The position numbers and the translations under genes are program-made. This document shows, one piece after another, positions 7,640 to 16,459 of a DNA stretch of 32,869 nt; position 1 is the first letter of the stretch; each line of letters starts with the position of its first letter. The DNA comes from Bacillota bacterium (GTDB lineage: Bacteria > Bacillota > Sulfobacillia > Sulfobacillales > Sulfobacillaceae): positions 1 to 32,869 of the forward strand of contig JAKACM010000048.1 in NCBI GenBank assembly GCA_021821465.1, read 5' to 3'. The notes beneath the pieces were generated by a model, which saw only the letters and a program-made list of their open reading frames with translations, searched no databases and was not told the DNA's origin.

Positions 7640-8230
7640 AGATTATTCAAAAGCGAAAGGACCTCGACGAACGTCTTACGGAACCTCGGGCGAGCACCTG
7701 GGCAGATGAATTTTGGCATTGTCGAGGCTCAGATAGATCGGTTTACCGGAATACCGAGGGAGAATCACCGGGAGACATTGATGAAAAGTGTCCGCTGTCG
7801 ATTCCTCATATTCTTGCACGATTACGGTCACCCGTCATCCCGAATGTAGGCTTCCTCGTCAAATAGCAGAAGGTCCTCGGGAGTCAGTTTTTTTTAATTC
7901 CTGCAAGGCCTCTATCCATGCTTTTTGTTGGGGGCGATCCGCTTTCGCCAAGACATACGTCGGACGCGTCCCGCTAAAGCCGTGGCGATGGAGCCATCGC
8001 GTGCACCCCGATCGGCTGAGCACAATCTGATACCGATCTCGCAAGAAGCTCTAAAAGATGCGAGTGTCCCAGTTAGTGGACTCCCCATACCCGACAGCCC
8101 AGGGAGTTTGTTGCAATACGGCTCGGATGTCGGCGGTTAACTCAGGAGGAATTTTCGACGGTTGTTCCGAGCCCTTGCCAGGAATGAGCGCCTCGGGCCC
8201 GACCCGATTCCCACTCGGCTCAATGAATAG
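7640..8230 (-). pseudogene. Decayed IS630-family transposase
   Basis: Read on the minus strand, pieces of an IS630-type transposase appear in order but in different frames. Around 8160-8050 comes IPPELTADIRAVLQQTPW, then an in-frame TAG near 8053, then LSRSGCTRWLHRHGFS and RPTYVLAKAD (8040-7940). After an A8 run near 7890 the frame changes to TPEDLLLFDEEAYIRDDG with the first catalytic Asp, then changes again to ESTADTFHQ, PRYSGKPIYLSLDNAKIH with the second Asp (near 7720), and finally a degraded LPRCSPEV-like end. At least two frameshifts and two stops make it inactive. It abuts the AAA+ ATPase gene tail to tail. Confidence 0.7.
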
Positions 8231-8585
8231 GATATGACCCAGTTAAAGTTGATCATCATGCCTTGAAGTAAATTGTGCGAGCCTCCTCGAGGACGGTATC
8301 ATGAATTGCACCTCGTTGGAGGAGGATAAGGGCAGTAATTTGATGTGTTGAGTAACAGTGTACGCCACCAGAACGGGCCTCACAACGCTGATTTTGGAAC
8401 CTCATCCCTGTCACCTGACTTAACCGACGATGTATGTTGCATGTCGTCACACGAGGATTCACTCGGTCAGATTGTGATTCTTGACGGTGTGCCAACTTGC
8501 AAGAGTGAGTTGCTCAGACGCTTATGCGCATGCTAAAGTAAGACTACGGTAAAAATCTTTCATCGGATACTCAGGAGGAATAAAA
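8231..8585. other. Gap between the IS630 remnant and the 8586 gene
   Basis: No recognisable gene. A minus frame at 8256-8495 and a plus frame at 8345-8536 are open but lack ribosome binding sites and family resemblance; they may be further transposon debris. The last 60 bases serve as the leader of the 8586 gene and include AGGAGG at 8572-8577. Confidence 0.35.
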
Positions 8586-8765
8586 GTGTCTGAATCCTTG
8601 CCCTCAGCCTTTTCTGGATGCAACAGCTGCGGTCGGCATAACTGTCATTATGTACTTCAGCACTCCTTTTACAGAGTTGGCAAGGATGGGACCGGATCTA
8701 TTGTTCCCGTGGCAGGAGTCCAGTGCATTGTCGACCACCCGGAAGATTATCGCTATGACCAATAA
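8586..8765 (+). CDS. 59-residue Cys-rich small protein, unknown function
   Basis: GTG 8586 follows AGGAGG with seven spacer bases, the best ribosome binding site in this part of the window. The product has a CNSCGRHNC motif (C-x2-C-x4-C, residues 12-20, followed by HY), a possible metal or iron-sulfur site, then a central strand-rich part (GSIVPVAGVQCIVDHPEDY) with a fourth cysteine. Its last 11 bases overlap the start of the reductase gene, so the two are translationally coupled. No known family is recognised; a small metal-binding partner or chaperone for the reductase is conceivable but unproven. Confidence 0.6.
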   Translation: MSESLPSAFSGCNSCGRHNCHYVLQHSFYRVGKDGTGSIVPVAGVQCIVDHPEDYRYDQ

Positions 8766-9840
8766 CATGGAGCCCAGGCGAGCACTGGTCATCGGCGCAA
8801 CAGGTATCGTTGGCCAAACTTTGAGCGCACAACTTGCGCAGCTGGGATGGACGGTTTATGGACTGTCCCGTAGCAAGACGCTCGAAGTGCCCGGCACTAC
8901 CTCAATAAAAGCAGATTTGCTCGACACTGAAAGATTGGTTGCCGCCCTGAGAGGTACACGTCCTGAATTTGTGGCATTCACCGCATGGACTCAACGCTCG
9001 ACCGAAGCGGAAAATATCGAGGTGAACAGCGCAATCGTGCGTAACGTCTTCTCCTCCCTGGAAGCGGAGCAGTCGGTTAAGCATACTGCGCTCATGACCG
9101 GTCTGAAGCACTATCTGGGCCCTTTCGACCATTTCGCTGTCGGTGTGGTTCCAGACACCCCTTTCCACGAGAACGAATCCCGTCTTGACACACCAAACTT
9201 TTATTATGCGCAAGAAGACGAACTATTTGCGGCTGCGGCCCGCTCCAGCTTCACATGGAGCGTCCACCGCGCGCATACCGTATTCGGATTTGCCACGGGT
9301 AACGCTATGAATATGGTACTGACGTTGTCTGCTTACGCCACAATCTGCAAAGAGTATGGTCTGCCATTTATTTTTCCGGGATCAGAGACCCAGTGGAACG
9401 GTTTAACCGATGTAACCGACGCCGAATTGATCGATGAGCAGATGATCTGGGCTGCAACCCACGAAACCGGGCATGATCAAGCCTTCAACATTGCCAACGG
9501 TGATGTCTTTCGTTGGCGGTGGCTGTGGCCACGAATCGCAGATCATTTCGGAATCCAATGGGAAGGATTCGATGGCGTGACACGACCGTTGGAGGCACGT
9601 CTGGATAACGCTGAGGCGGCGAGTATTTGGCGAGACATTGCCACAAAGCACAGGTTGGTAGAACCGGATATCTCACGTATCGCCTCCTGGTGGCACTCTG
9701 ATGCAGATCTCGGCCGTCAGATGGAATGCGTAACAGATATGAACAAATCCCGCAAAGCTGGATTTCTTGGCTTCCGCGACAGCGCTGATAGTTTCTTTCG
9801 CTACGTTGAGTCATATCGCTCAGCTCACATCATCCCGTGA
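8755..9840 (+). CDS. PRISE-type SDR reductase (progesterone 5-beta-reductase/iridoid synthase family)
   Basis: A 361-residue extended SDR. The Rossmann motif GATGIVG is at residues 15-21, a TGLKHY motif with the catalytic-type Lys is near 120, and FYYAQED near 155 matches the Tyr motif FYY.qED typical of PRISE enzymes, which reduce activated C=C bonds with NADPH. Family members occur in plants and in bacteria of many phyla; the natural bacterial substrate is usually unknown. I chose ATG 8755 (MTNNMEPRRALV) because GGAAG lies upstream and the frame before it overlaps the 8586 gene; an ATG at 8650 would add 35 residues with no family match. Coupled to the 8586 gene by overlap, and convergent with the toxin-antitoxin remnant. 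Confidence 0.82.
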   Translation: MTNNMEPRRALVIGATGIVGQTLSAQLAQLGWTVYGLSRSKTLEVPGTTSIKADLLDTERLVAALRGTRPEFVAFTAWTQRSTEAENIEVNSAIVRNVFSSLEAEQSVKHTALMTGLKHYLGPFDHFAVGVVPDTPFHENESRLDTPNFYYAQEDELFAAAARSSFTWSVHRAHTVFGFATGNAMNMVLTLSAYATICKEYGLPFIFPGSETQWNGLTDVTDAELIDEQMIWAATHETGHDQAFNIANGDVFRWRWLWPRIADHFGIQWEGFDGVTRPLEARLDNAEAASIWRDIATKHRLVEPDISRIASWWHSDADLGRQMECVTDMNKSRKAGFLGFRDSADSFFRYVESYRSAHIIP

Positions 9841-10238
9841 GAAAAGGGATGGGGTGTTACATTGAGCACTTTCCATGCCCAAATTATCGGAACGAAAGCT
9901 TGTTCATGTCCCAATCGATCCAAAGTATTCTGGGTGTATTCTGTCTTTTCATCCTCAAAACACCGGGCCATAGGAACCGGCGCATCGACAACGAATGCCA
10001 TTACTTTCTGTCCTCGGCAATTAAAGTGGACACACCGACTTCCGTTCAGGCGGGCTTGTCTCCGGAGTTGCCGCAACTGCGAAATGACCTGGTCAGGCCG
10101 CATTTGGCGGTACCAGGGTACCGCCATCATGATCGCCAGAGGCTTCCCATGACGCGAAATCGTAATGGTTTCCCCTGCCAAGACCGCATCCAAGAGTCGC
10201 GGTGAATCCGTAAATCTTTCGCCAAAGACCTCTGGCAC
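9825..10238 (-). pseudogene. Broken Phd-type antitoxin joined to a VapC PIN-toxin start
   Basis: One open minus frame of 137 codons contains two unrelated pieces. The first part (GETITISRHGKPLAIM) is the conserved core of Phd/YefM-type antitoxins, here without the usual N-terminal strand. The second part begins MAFVVDAPVPMARCFEDE and continues EALVP-like (EQAFVPIIWAWKVLN), which is the start of a VapC-type PIN-domain toxin with its first metal-binding Asp. The PIN domain stops after about 55 of roughly 130 residues, so the toxin is dead. The antitoxin's last residues (NGSRCVHFNCRGQK) have lost family resemblance, which suggests a frameshift that removed its stop and joined the two. Ends convergently with the reductase at 9840. 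Confidence 0.6.
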
Positions 10239-10282
10239 TCTATTCTGGCCGATTCATTGGCCCGGCAGCTGGAAATAAAGAA

Positions 10283-12061
10283 TTACCCCTCGAAAAAATC
10301 CCAGGGAACGGCACCCCGTGCATGTTTTGGCGGATGAATACCTAACAAATGCGCTATGAGAGGAGCCACGTCCGTTAACGACAAATATCCGTCAACATCG
10401 GCGTCCCTTTGGTATTGTTTTCGAATTTTAGGTCCCATGGCCGCAATTGTGGCCAAGTTACTGGTCATCTGGGTCCGTGTCGTAGGCAATTGGGCTCCGT
10501 GATTGGCGGTGCCGTCCGCATCGCCCACACTTTCCGGATTTTTGGGAATGCCCCAGGAGTACCCCGGATTATAAAGAAACATAATATCCCCGGTTCGCTT
10601 GCCAAAATATCCGAATAATCCCTGGTGTTCTTGAGGCAAGGCGTAGGCTACCGGCCGGTGATGAGTTTTCGGATCTTTCCAATCGAGCAACGCGTCCAAA
10701 GCTCTGTGAAGAACCTGGTTGTAGTCTTCGGGCGCGACGATTCCCCCGTCATTGCGTCCTCGAAGATTCACGGCAAGCTCATGAGGAGACAAGACATAGA
10801 CTAACGAATGATTGCGATCCAAGATTTGGCGGGGAAATTTCTCGGGATCGAATTGAGCCAAACCACTTTCTACGAGCCGACGGGCCACACTGGCTATACG
10901 TCTGTTGGGAACATGACCATGATCGGAGACGATGACAAGATAATCGTCACGAGAGATGGTCGCAAGCAATCGGCCCAGCAGCCGGTCTGCCAGTTGATAG
11001 GACCGGCGGATAAAATCCACGGCCCTTTTATCCGGTGCCACTCCCTCTTCCGGATCCAATGCCGCAAGAAATGTATGTTGCGCCGTATCGATCCAGTGCC
11101 AGTGAAATAATGTAAAGTCCCAGGGATGACTTTCCGCCATATAATCGATCACCTGGGCATACCAGTCGACTTGATCTTGAATTTCTTCGAGCACGGCTTC
11201 CATGGCCTGATCATTATTTTTTTCTACCTGGGCGGGATGTTCCACAAATGGCCCGGCCGCGCGGTAGAGTTCATGGGACAATTCCGGCGGATCGGTAAAT
11301 GCCGTCGTCGGATAAATTTCCGAACGCACCAAGGTAATCATCTCGCCGTCGGCAAGCCACTTAAAACGAACGGAACCTAAGCGTCCGTCCGGCCAACTGA
11401 CTTCTCCCCATGAGCTCCATTCTCCCTTTTTCACCTTAAGGGGCTCTTTAGTCCCGGAAATGGCCAGACCCTCGCCTTCCCGAAGGACGGTAAACCGGGG
11501 CAGATTTTCATCGATTTCATCGAGGACCCGGTGGCCGTCTTCCGTCGGCACAATCAGAGGTCCCGTAGGTTTGGCGGAATGCAGGGACAGATCGGCAAAT
11601 CCTCCGTCCTTAAGATCCAGCTTATAGGAACCGCCCCGGGCCAAGACGTGCCCCGTCAGGCCCCGATAAAGGGGGGCGACAATGCTGCACCCCTTGACAC
11701 TAGCGGGAAAGGAACCGGGATAGGTGATGACCAAGCTCTTTAATCCTTCTTGTGAAAGGGTTCTCCATATCGGTTCGGCTTCAATCGTGCGCGCATCAAA
11801 TGTGGAGAGTGGGATCCTGTCACGCGAATCTTGTAACGTTACATCGGTCCAGTTGCCGGCCCCATGCTTTCCGGGCACGGCTCCTGTGGCGATTGTCGCC
11901 CAATTTGTCGGCGTGTAAGGTGGAAGGACCGACAATGCTTCCGATACGGAACCGTTTTCCAAAAAAAAGCGGAAATGAGGCAAGACACCTTCGTGAATAA
12001 AGCGGCGAACCAAAGGCAAGACCAAAGCATCAATACCCATCACAATAACTCGTGGTTTCAC
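10283..12061 (-). CDS. Alkaline-phosphatase-superfamily phosphodiesterase/phosphatase
   Basis: A 592-residue hydrolase of the type I phosphodiesterase/nucleotide pyrophosphatase family, cytosolic (no signal peptide). The metal-site residues appear in order: Asp in VMGID near residue 11, the nucleophile Thr in PPYTPTNWATIATG followed by PGKHG near 50-67, Asp in HWHWIDTAQH, Asp-His in SDHGHV, and a late His in ANHGAQLP. I chose GTG 12061 because AAAGGAG lies 12 bases upstream; GTG 12109 would add 16 residues. It is the last gene of the sugar operon, so a sugar-phosphate or nucleotide-sugar substrate is possible but not shown. Related proteins cleave phosphodiesters, pyrophosphates and phosphonates, so specificity cannot be read from sequence. 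Confidence 0.8.
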   Translation of the reverse strand: MKPRVIVMGIDALVLPLVRRFIHEGVLPHFRFFLENGSVSEALSVLPPYTPTNWATIATGAVPGKHGAGNWTDVTLQDSRDRIPLSTFDARTIEAEPIWRTLSQEGLKSLVITYPGSFPASVKGCSIVAPLYRGLTGHVLARGGSYKLDLKDGGFADLSLHSAKPTGPLIVPTEDGHRVLDEIDENLPRFTVLREGEGLAISGTKEPLKVKKGEWSSWGEVSWPDGRLGSVRFKWLADGEMITLVRSEIYPTTAFTDPPELSHELYRAAGPFVEHPAQVEKNNDQAMEAVLEEIQDQVDWYAQVIDYMAESHPWDFTLFHWHWIDTAQHTFLAALDPEEGVAPDKRAVDFIRRSYQLADRLLGRLLATISRDDYLVIVSDHGHVPNRRIASVARRLVESGLAQFDPEKFPRQILDRNHSLVYVLSPHELAVNLRGRNDGGIVAPEDYNQVLHRALDALLDWKDPKTHHRPVAYALPQEHQGLFGYFGKRTGDIMFLYNPGYSWGIPKNPESVGDADGTANHGAQLPTTRTQMTSNLATIAAMGPKIRKQYQRDADVDGYLSLTDVAPLIAHLLGIHPPKHARGAVPWDFFEG

Positions 12062-12131
12062 GATTTTTTTGCTCTCCTTTCGATATAACACATTCCCCTC
12101 GTACTGCACCTTAGAGAAATCTTGACATCTC

Positions 12132-13568
12132 TTACGGCCCCAAAATGGCGGTAACGGCAGATTCGGCGTAATAGGGATTGCCGCGGAGAAAAATCATGGC
12201 CCTAGAACCCCGAGTCCGGTACGCGTCAAGAGGATCTTGGACCGCCACATGAAGAACATCTTTTGTCATACACAAGGCATTCAACTGATTCGTGGCCCAA
12301 GGCGACTTCCAGGTGTTTTCCGTAAACACGACCAACTGACCCGATTTTATCTGTGATAACCGCCTCCATGCCGAGGGGTCATTCATGTCCGCTCGTATGA
12401 ATGACCCCTCGGCCCCACGCCTTTCTTCCACTTGAATCTGATGGGAAGATCCGATCCAGACACGAGGAGACTCCAAAGAAAAATTTGACGTATTTCCGCG
12501 AATTTGCGCGCCTTTGGTGACGAATCGGATAAATTGATCGTAGAAATCCTGTGCTGCCAGAATAACAGGCCAAGCATCCATGCTTAGAGTCGAGTCCTTG
12601 AGACGATTGATCCGATTTAAGGAAGCCTGAATGCGTTTGAGGGAAATACTCTGGGAATCGATTGCTTGCGCTACGGATTTCAAGATATCCATGGCCACAC
12701 CCTCGTCCCCGCCGCAATCAATCAAATCAGCTCCCGCCGATAAGGCCTTCACGGCGGCCTCCGGGGGTGAAGATACTTGGCGAATGGCTTGCATGGATAA
12801 GGCATCTGTGATGATGACCCCGTCAAATTTCAAGCTCTCGCGCAATATTTCTTGCATCCAGCGTGAAGACAAGCTCACGGGGTTTTGATCCACTTCCAGA
12901 AATCGAACATGAGCCGTCATAACCCCATCAACGGAAGAACCGGACAAAAATTCCGTGAACGCCTTCACTTCATTCCGCCAGCTTTGATCATGGCGCTCAA
13001 TAATGGGAGCCTTGATATGAGAATCTTCAAAGGCATGTCCGTGTCCGGGAAAATGCTTCACGGTTACAGGAATCCCGACCGATTGATGTCCTTGTATCCA
13101 TGTTTTTGCCGCGTTTAGCATCCCTCTCCCATTGCCGAAAGAACGCGTGCCGATAACTTCATTGCCGGGAAGATACCAATCGAGAACCGGGGCCAAATTC
13201 CAATTGAACCCCTGCATGGCCAGCATGCGGGCCGTCAATCGTCCGATAACCCGAATGTCGTCCGGTGTTAATTTTCCGCTTAAGAGCGCCGAAGGAGGGG
13301 GCGGCAGAGTGGGAAAGCGGTGCACCGTTCCTCCTTCTTCCGTGAGTGCCAATAAAGGGGAATGTCCATACATCCGGCGATAAACTCCATAAAGATCCGC
13401 CAACAGCCGGCGTGTCGATGTGACGCCTGGGGTTAAATCGTTTCGATGAAAAATATAACCGGCAAAAGGCCAACGTTCGGGATCTGTCCCAAAGCGCGGC
13501 GACCAATTGGGCAAGATCAATTGCCCTGCCAATTGTCTGGACTGGGAGGACGGCTCTAGTCTCATCAT
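12132..13568 (-). CDS. nagZ: GH3 beta-N-acetylhexosaminidase (NagZ-type)
   Basis: A 478-residue glycoside hydrolase of family 3 that releases terminal N-acetylglucosamine, typically from muropeptide disaccharides. The NagZ signature KHFPGHG occupies 171-177, followed by the Asp-x-His acid/base loop (D182, H184), and the nucleophile is D255 in IITDALSM. A C-terminal domain of about 150 residues follows, longer than the single-domain enterobacterial NagZ and closer to two-domain Firmicute NagZ. No signal peptide is evident (starts MMRLEPSS), so it should act in the cytoplasm on imported sugars, unlike secreted B. subtilis NagZ. Its ATG lies two bases after the stop of mupG, showing tight translational coupling. 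Confidence 0.85.
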   Translation of the reverse strand: MMRLEPSSQSRQLAGQLILPNWSPRFGTDPERWPFAGYIFHRNDLTPGVTSTRRLLADLYGVYRRMYGHSPLLALTEEGGTVHRFPTLPPPPSALLSGKLTPDDIRVIGRLTARMLAMQGFNWNLAPVLDWYLPGNEVIGTRSFGNGRGMLNAAKTWIQGHQSVGIPVTVKHFPGHGHAFEDSHIKAPIIERHDQSWRNEVKAFTEFLSGSSVDGVMTAHVRFLEVDQNPVSLSSRWMQEILRESLKFDGVIITDALSMQAIRQVSSPPEAAVKALSAGADLIDCGGDEGVAMDILKSVAQAIDSQSISLKRIQASLNRINRLKDSTLSMDAWPVILAAQDFYDQFIRFVTKGAQIRGNTSNFSLESPRVWIGSSHQIQVEERRGAEGSFIRADMNDPSAWRRLSQIKSGQLVVFTENTWKSPWATNQLNALCMTKDVLHVAVQDPLDAYRTRGSRAMIFLRGNPYYAESAVTAILGP

Positions 13569-13570
13569 GG

Positions 13571-14680
13571 TTAAAGGTCCACAGCTTCGAAAGCAAAAGA
13601 GGTTCCGGGATTTATGGCATCCAAAAGCCGGAGGTCGTCTTCGATGATTCTTCCCACCACGTTGGTTCTGGGATCCAAAGGCAAATTTTTCTTGGCTATA
13701 TGAATTTCACCGCTGTAGCGCGGATATAAGGCATTGTCCACCGCAACCGTTCCCATCTCCCTGGCCACGTTTTGAGACTGGGGTGCAATAAACAGCAGTT
13801 CCGGACGTTGCCTGTCCCCTCGTGCCCGGTAAGTCACTTCAAAGTCTTGAGGCAAATGCTCATGAATCCGATTTAAGGCAATGTCTCTTTCCGCTTCACC
13901 GCATAAGGGATTCAATCTCATGCGCAATACCAAATGGGGACTTTGTGCCACGGTCATAAAACGGCGGAGTTCTTCTCTGTCATCGGTCTGATCCCCAATA
14001 TAGACAATGTCCGCCCACTGCCTGGTTAAAAGTTCGCGGCAGGCCAAGTCCGGTCTTGTTGCGCGATGCACTTCCAAAGTGGGGAGACCTTCATAGGTGA
14101 TATAGCGGTGGCAATGCTCTGAGGCCGCAAAAGCCGCAATCTTGATGCCGTGCTCATGTAAGAGTTCGGCTTGTTGACGAATAAACTCCGTCGACATCCC
14201 CGATTCGATACGGGGATAATAGTTGTGGCAGGCTACGCTTCCGTCGAGGGGAAAATTCATCTGCTTGAGTCTTTCAATGGTTTGGGCTTTCATAGCACTG
14301 GCATTTAAGGTAATCGTCATGCCCAACTGCCTAGCCGCATGCTGCAGTCTGGCAATATCCTCATCGCTAAATCCCGCGTCAAGGCGTAAATCGGTAATGC
14401 CGATGGCACGAAAGGGCTCCAAGTCGGAGACACTGCCCCCCACCCTTTTAAAGGCGATCGGATGAGCATCTGCCATGATGCGCAAGTCCATCTTTGCCGC
14501 TAACTCGGCAATTTCGCGAAATTGCTGCAAATGACCCGAAATATCTGCCTCAGGCATTTGCACCGTGGTAAAGAAATGCCGTATGCCTTCGTCCGCGGCC
14601 ATGGACACACAATCATAGGCAGAATTTTTGGTGCTGGCCGGAATACCGAGATAAAATGATGTGCCCAAAGTGATTGACAT
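13571..14680 (-). CDS. mupG: MupG-like 6-phospho-N-acetylmuramidase (DUF871, GH170)
   Basis: A 369-residue protein of the DUF871 family, for which S. aureus MupG is the characterised example: it splits MurNAc-6-phosphate-GlcNAc in the cytosol. The N-terminal TIM barrel starts LGTSFYLGIPASTKN and carries the repeated DLRLDAGF and ACHNYYPR motifs (the latter typical of the family), and the C-terminal beta-rich domain begins around 240 and includes EVTYRARGDR and NVVGRIIEDD. GAGAGGA lies close upstream of ATG 14680; the frame extends upstream to 14923 but without a ribosome binding site or family match. It sits between the permease and nagZ. Known MupG acts on phosphorylated substrate delivered by a PTS; here the neighbours are ABC transporter genes. 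Confidence 0.85.
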   Translation of the reverse strand: MSITLGTSFYLGIPASTKNSAYDCVSMAADEGIRHFFTTVQMPEADISGHLQQFREIAELAAKMDLRIMADAHPIAFKRVGGSVSDLEPFRAIGITDLRLDAGFSDEDIARLQHAARQLGMTITLNASAMKAQTIERLKQMNFPLDGSVACHNYYPRIESGMSTEFIRQQAELLHEHGIKIAAFAASEHCHRYITYEGLPTLEVHRATRPDLACRELLTRQWADIVYIGDQTDDREELRRFMTVAQSPHLVLRMRLNPLCGEAERDIALNRIHEHLPQDFEVTYRARGDRQRPELLFIAPQSQNVAREMGTVAVDNALYPRYSGEIHIAKKNLPLDPRTNVVGRIIEDDLRLLDAINPGTSFAFEAVDL

Positions 14681-14724
14681 GATATCCTCTCCCTTGCCAT
14701 AACAAAATAGATTCCTGGATTTTC

Positions 14725-15612
14725 CTAGCCTTTGGTGCCTCCGGTTGTCAGTCCGCGTATGAAAAACCGCTGGCCCAGAAGGAAAATAATGATGGTGGGA
14801 ACGGCAGCGATGGCCCCTCCCGCCAGGATATAGCCATAGTTGGTATAATATTGCTGCTGCAAAGTGGATAAACCGACGGGCAATGTAAATAGCGATGTCG
14901 AATTGAGCGCAATTAACGGCCACACAAAATCATTCCAGGTCGCAACAAACGTCAGCAGTCCCAATGCGCCCAAAGCGGGAGTACTTAAGGGCAGCACAAC
15001 TTTCCAAAAGACCATCCACTCTGAGGCTCCGTCCATGCGCGCGGCATCAAAATAATCTACCGACACTGTTTGCAAATATTGGCGCAACAAAAAGACGCCC
15101 CACACTTGGCCCAGCGCCGGAAAGATAATCGCGCCGTAGGTATTTAGCAAATGAATCCGCATCATAATCATGAAAAGCGGAACCAAAGTGGCTTGAGCCG
15201 GAATCATCATGGTGCCCATGACAATCCAAAAAAGCGTATCCCGGCCCCGAAACCGTCCCTTGGAAAAAGCGTAAGCCGCCATCAAATCGAATAAGAGATT
15301 GCCGATCGTGACGACAGCGGCAATCATCAGACTGTTTAAAACCCATCGTCCCACGGGAGCCGCATGGAAGAGATAAACAAAGTTTTGCAGTGTGAACGGT
15401 GACGGGGTCATATGGGGAGGAATACTGACAAAATCCGATGGCGGGGAAAAGGCGGTGTCAAACAGCCAGTACAATGGAAAGAGCCCTACCACTGCCCATA
15501 GACTCACCACGCTAAAAACAATGATGCGAGATAACGGGCTCTTCCGGGATGACGGGCTCTTCTTGGACTCGGGGACAAAACTCTCGGGTGCAGACGTCTT
15601 AATATTCAACAT
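14725..15612 (-). CDS. Carbohydrate ABC transporter permease, MalG/UgpE type
   Basis: A 295-residue inner-membrane permease with six predicted helices (near 30-52, 90-115, 125-148, 160-180, 205-225 and 262-283). The EAA loop that contacts the ATPase reads YFDAARMDGASEWMVFWKVVLP, typical of CUT1 sugar importers. The start ATG 15612 lies inside the upstream permease (14-base overlap), with AAGG further upstream; a TTG at 15621 is an alternative. It pairs with the 15599 permease and the 16456 binding protein. No ATPase gene accompanies them, so a shared ATPase such as MsmX/UgpC is expected elsewhere. Confidence 0.88.
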   Translation of the reverse strand: MLNIKTSAPESFVPESKKSPSSRKSPLSRIIVFSVVSLWAVVGLFPLYWLFDTAFSPPSDFVSIPPHMTPSPFTLQNFVYLFHAAPVGRWVLNSLMIAAVVTIGNLLFDLMAAYAFSKGRFRGRDTLFWIVMGTMMIPAQATLVPLFMIMMRIHLLNTYGAIIFPALGQVWGVFLLRQYLQTVSVDYFDAARMDGASEWMVFWKVVLPLSTPALGALGLLTFVATWNDFVWPLIALNSTSLFTLPVGLSTLQQQYYTNYGYILAGGAIAAVPTIIIFLLGQRFFIRGLTTGGTKG

Positions 15613-16459
15613 GGCGACCAAAGACCTTAAACTGCAAAATGCTGAATCCCGCGATGATCAACCCCAACAATACCGCCTCCGCTCCTGCATGTCCCAACTC
15701 GAAATATTGAAATCCCGTATCGTAAATCTCTCCGACGATTGTTAAAGTCGAATGTCCGGGCCCTCCCCCCGTCATAATGTAAATGGCAGTAAAGATTTGA
15801 AAGGCCGCAATAGTGTGCATCACTATCAGATAAAGGGTTGTAGGCATGACCATAGGCCAAGTGATATGCCGAAATTTTGCCCAAGGCCCCGCCCCATCCA
15901 AAGATGCCGCTTCATAATAAAATTGAGGAATGGAACCCAATTGAGCCATATACAGCACAATCCCAAAACCGGGAGGAATCAAAACGGTCATGAGCATAAT
16001 GCTCCACAAAGCGAGATGCGGATTGACCAACCACTCAATGCCATGCAGCTTTAATGCCCGCAAGAGTCCATTAATTAACCCGCTGGAATCGTCATAGATC
16101 CAAGCCCAAACCAAGGCCATGACAACGGCCGAGGTGATGGAGGGAATATAGAAGAGCGTACGGAAAAAGGACTGCCAAAAACCCGGCAAAGTCATCAGCA
16201 AAGACGATATCACCAAGGCTATGACCACGACCATAGGGGTGGTCACAGCCGTGTAAAGAATCGTATTTTTGACCGACAGCCAAAATGTGCTGCTGCTCAA
16301 GACGTTGCGGAAATTCCTCAGTCCCACCCATGACAAATGCCCCGGGGTGACATGGCTCATCGCAATGAAAATGGCGAGGATGGACGGAATCACCACAAAC
16401 AATGCAAAAAACATCATTTTGGGCGTGAGGGCCTGGTACCAAAATCGAGACTGGGTCAT
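15599..16459 (-). CDS. Carbohydrate ABC transporter permease, MalF/UgpA type
   Basis: A 286-residue permease with six helices (first near 13-33, last near 254-275) and the EAA loop YYEAASLDGAGPWAKFRHITWP, the partner form to the MalG-type loop of the next gene. Its ATG overlaps the stop of the binding-protein gene by four bases (ATGA), so translation is coupled. It has the short periplasmic loop of the UgpA class rather than the large MalF insertion. Confidence 0.88.
   Translation of the reverse strand: MTQSRFWYQALTPKMMFFALFVVIPSILAIFIAMSHVTPGHLSWVGLRNFRNVLSSSTFWLSVKNTILYTAVTTPMVVVIALVISSLLMTLPGFWQSFFRTLFYIPSITSAVVMALVWAWIYDDSSGLINGLLRALKLHGIEWLVNPHLALWSIMLMTVLIPPGFGIVLYMAQLGSIPQFYYEAASLDGAGPWAKFRHITWPMVMPTTLYLIVMHTIAAFQIFTAIYIMTGGGPGHSTLTIVGEIYDTGFQYFELGHAGAEAVLLGLIIAGFSILQFKVFGRHVEY

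Noticed and set aside
7616..7849. A 77-residue partner protein after the AAA+ ATPase
   Set aside because: It is the complement of the decayed IS630 transposase, whose LDNAKIH motif is visible on the minus strand.
8650..8755. The longer start of the PRISE reductase
   Set aside because: The extra 35 residues are in the wrong frame of the Cys-rich gene, lack family similarity, and have no ribosome binding site.
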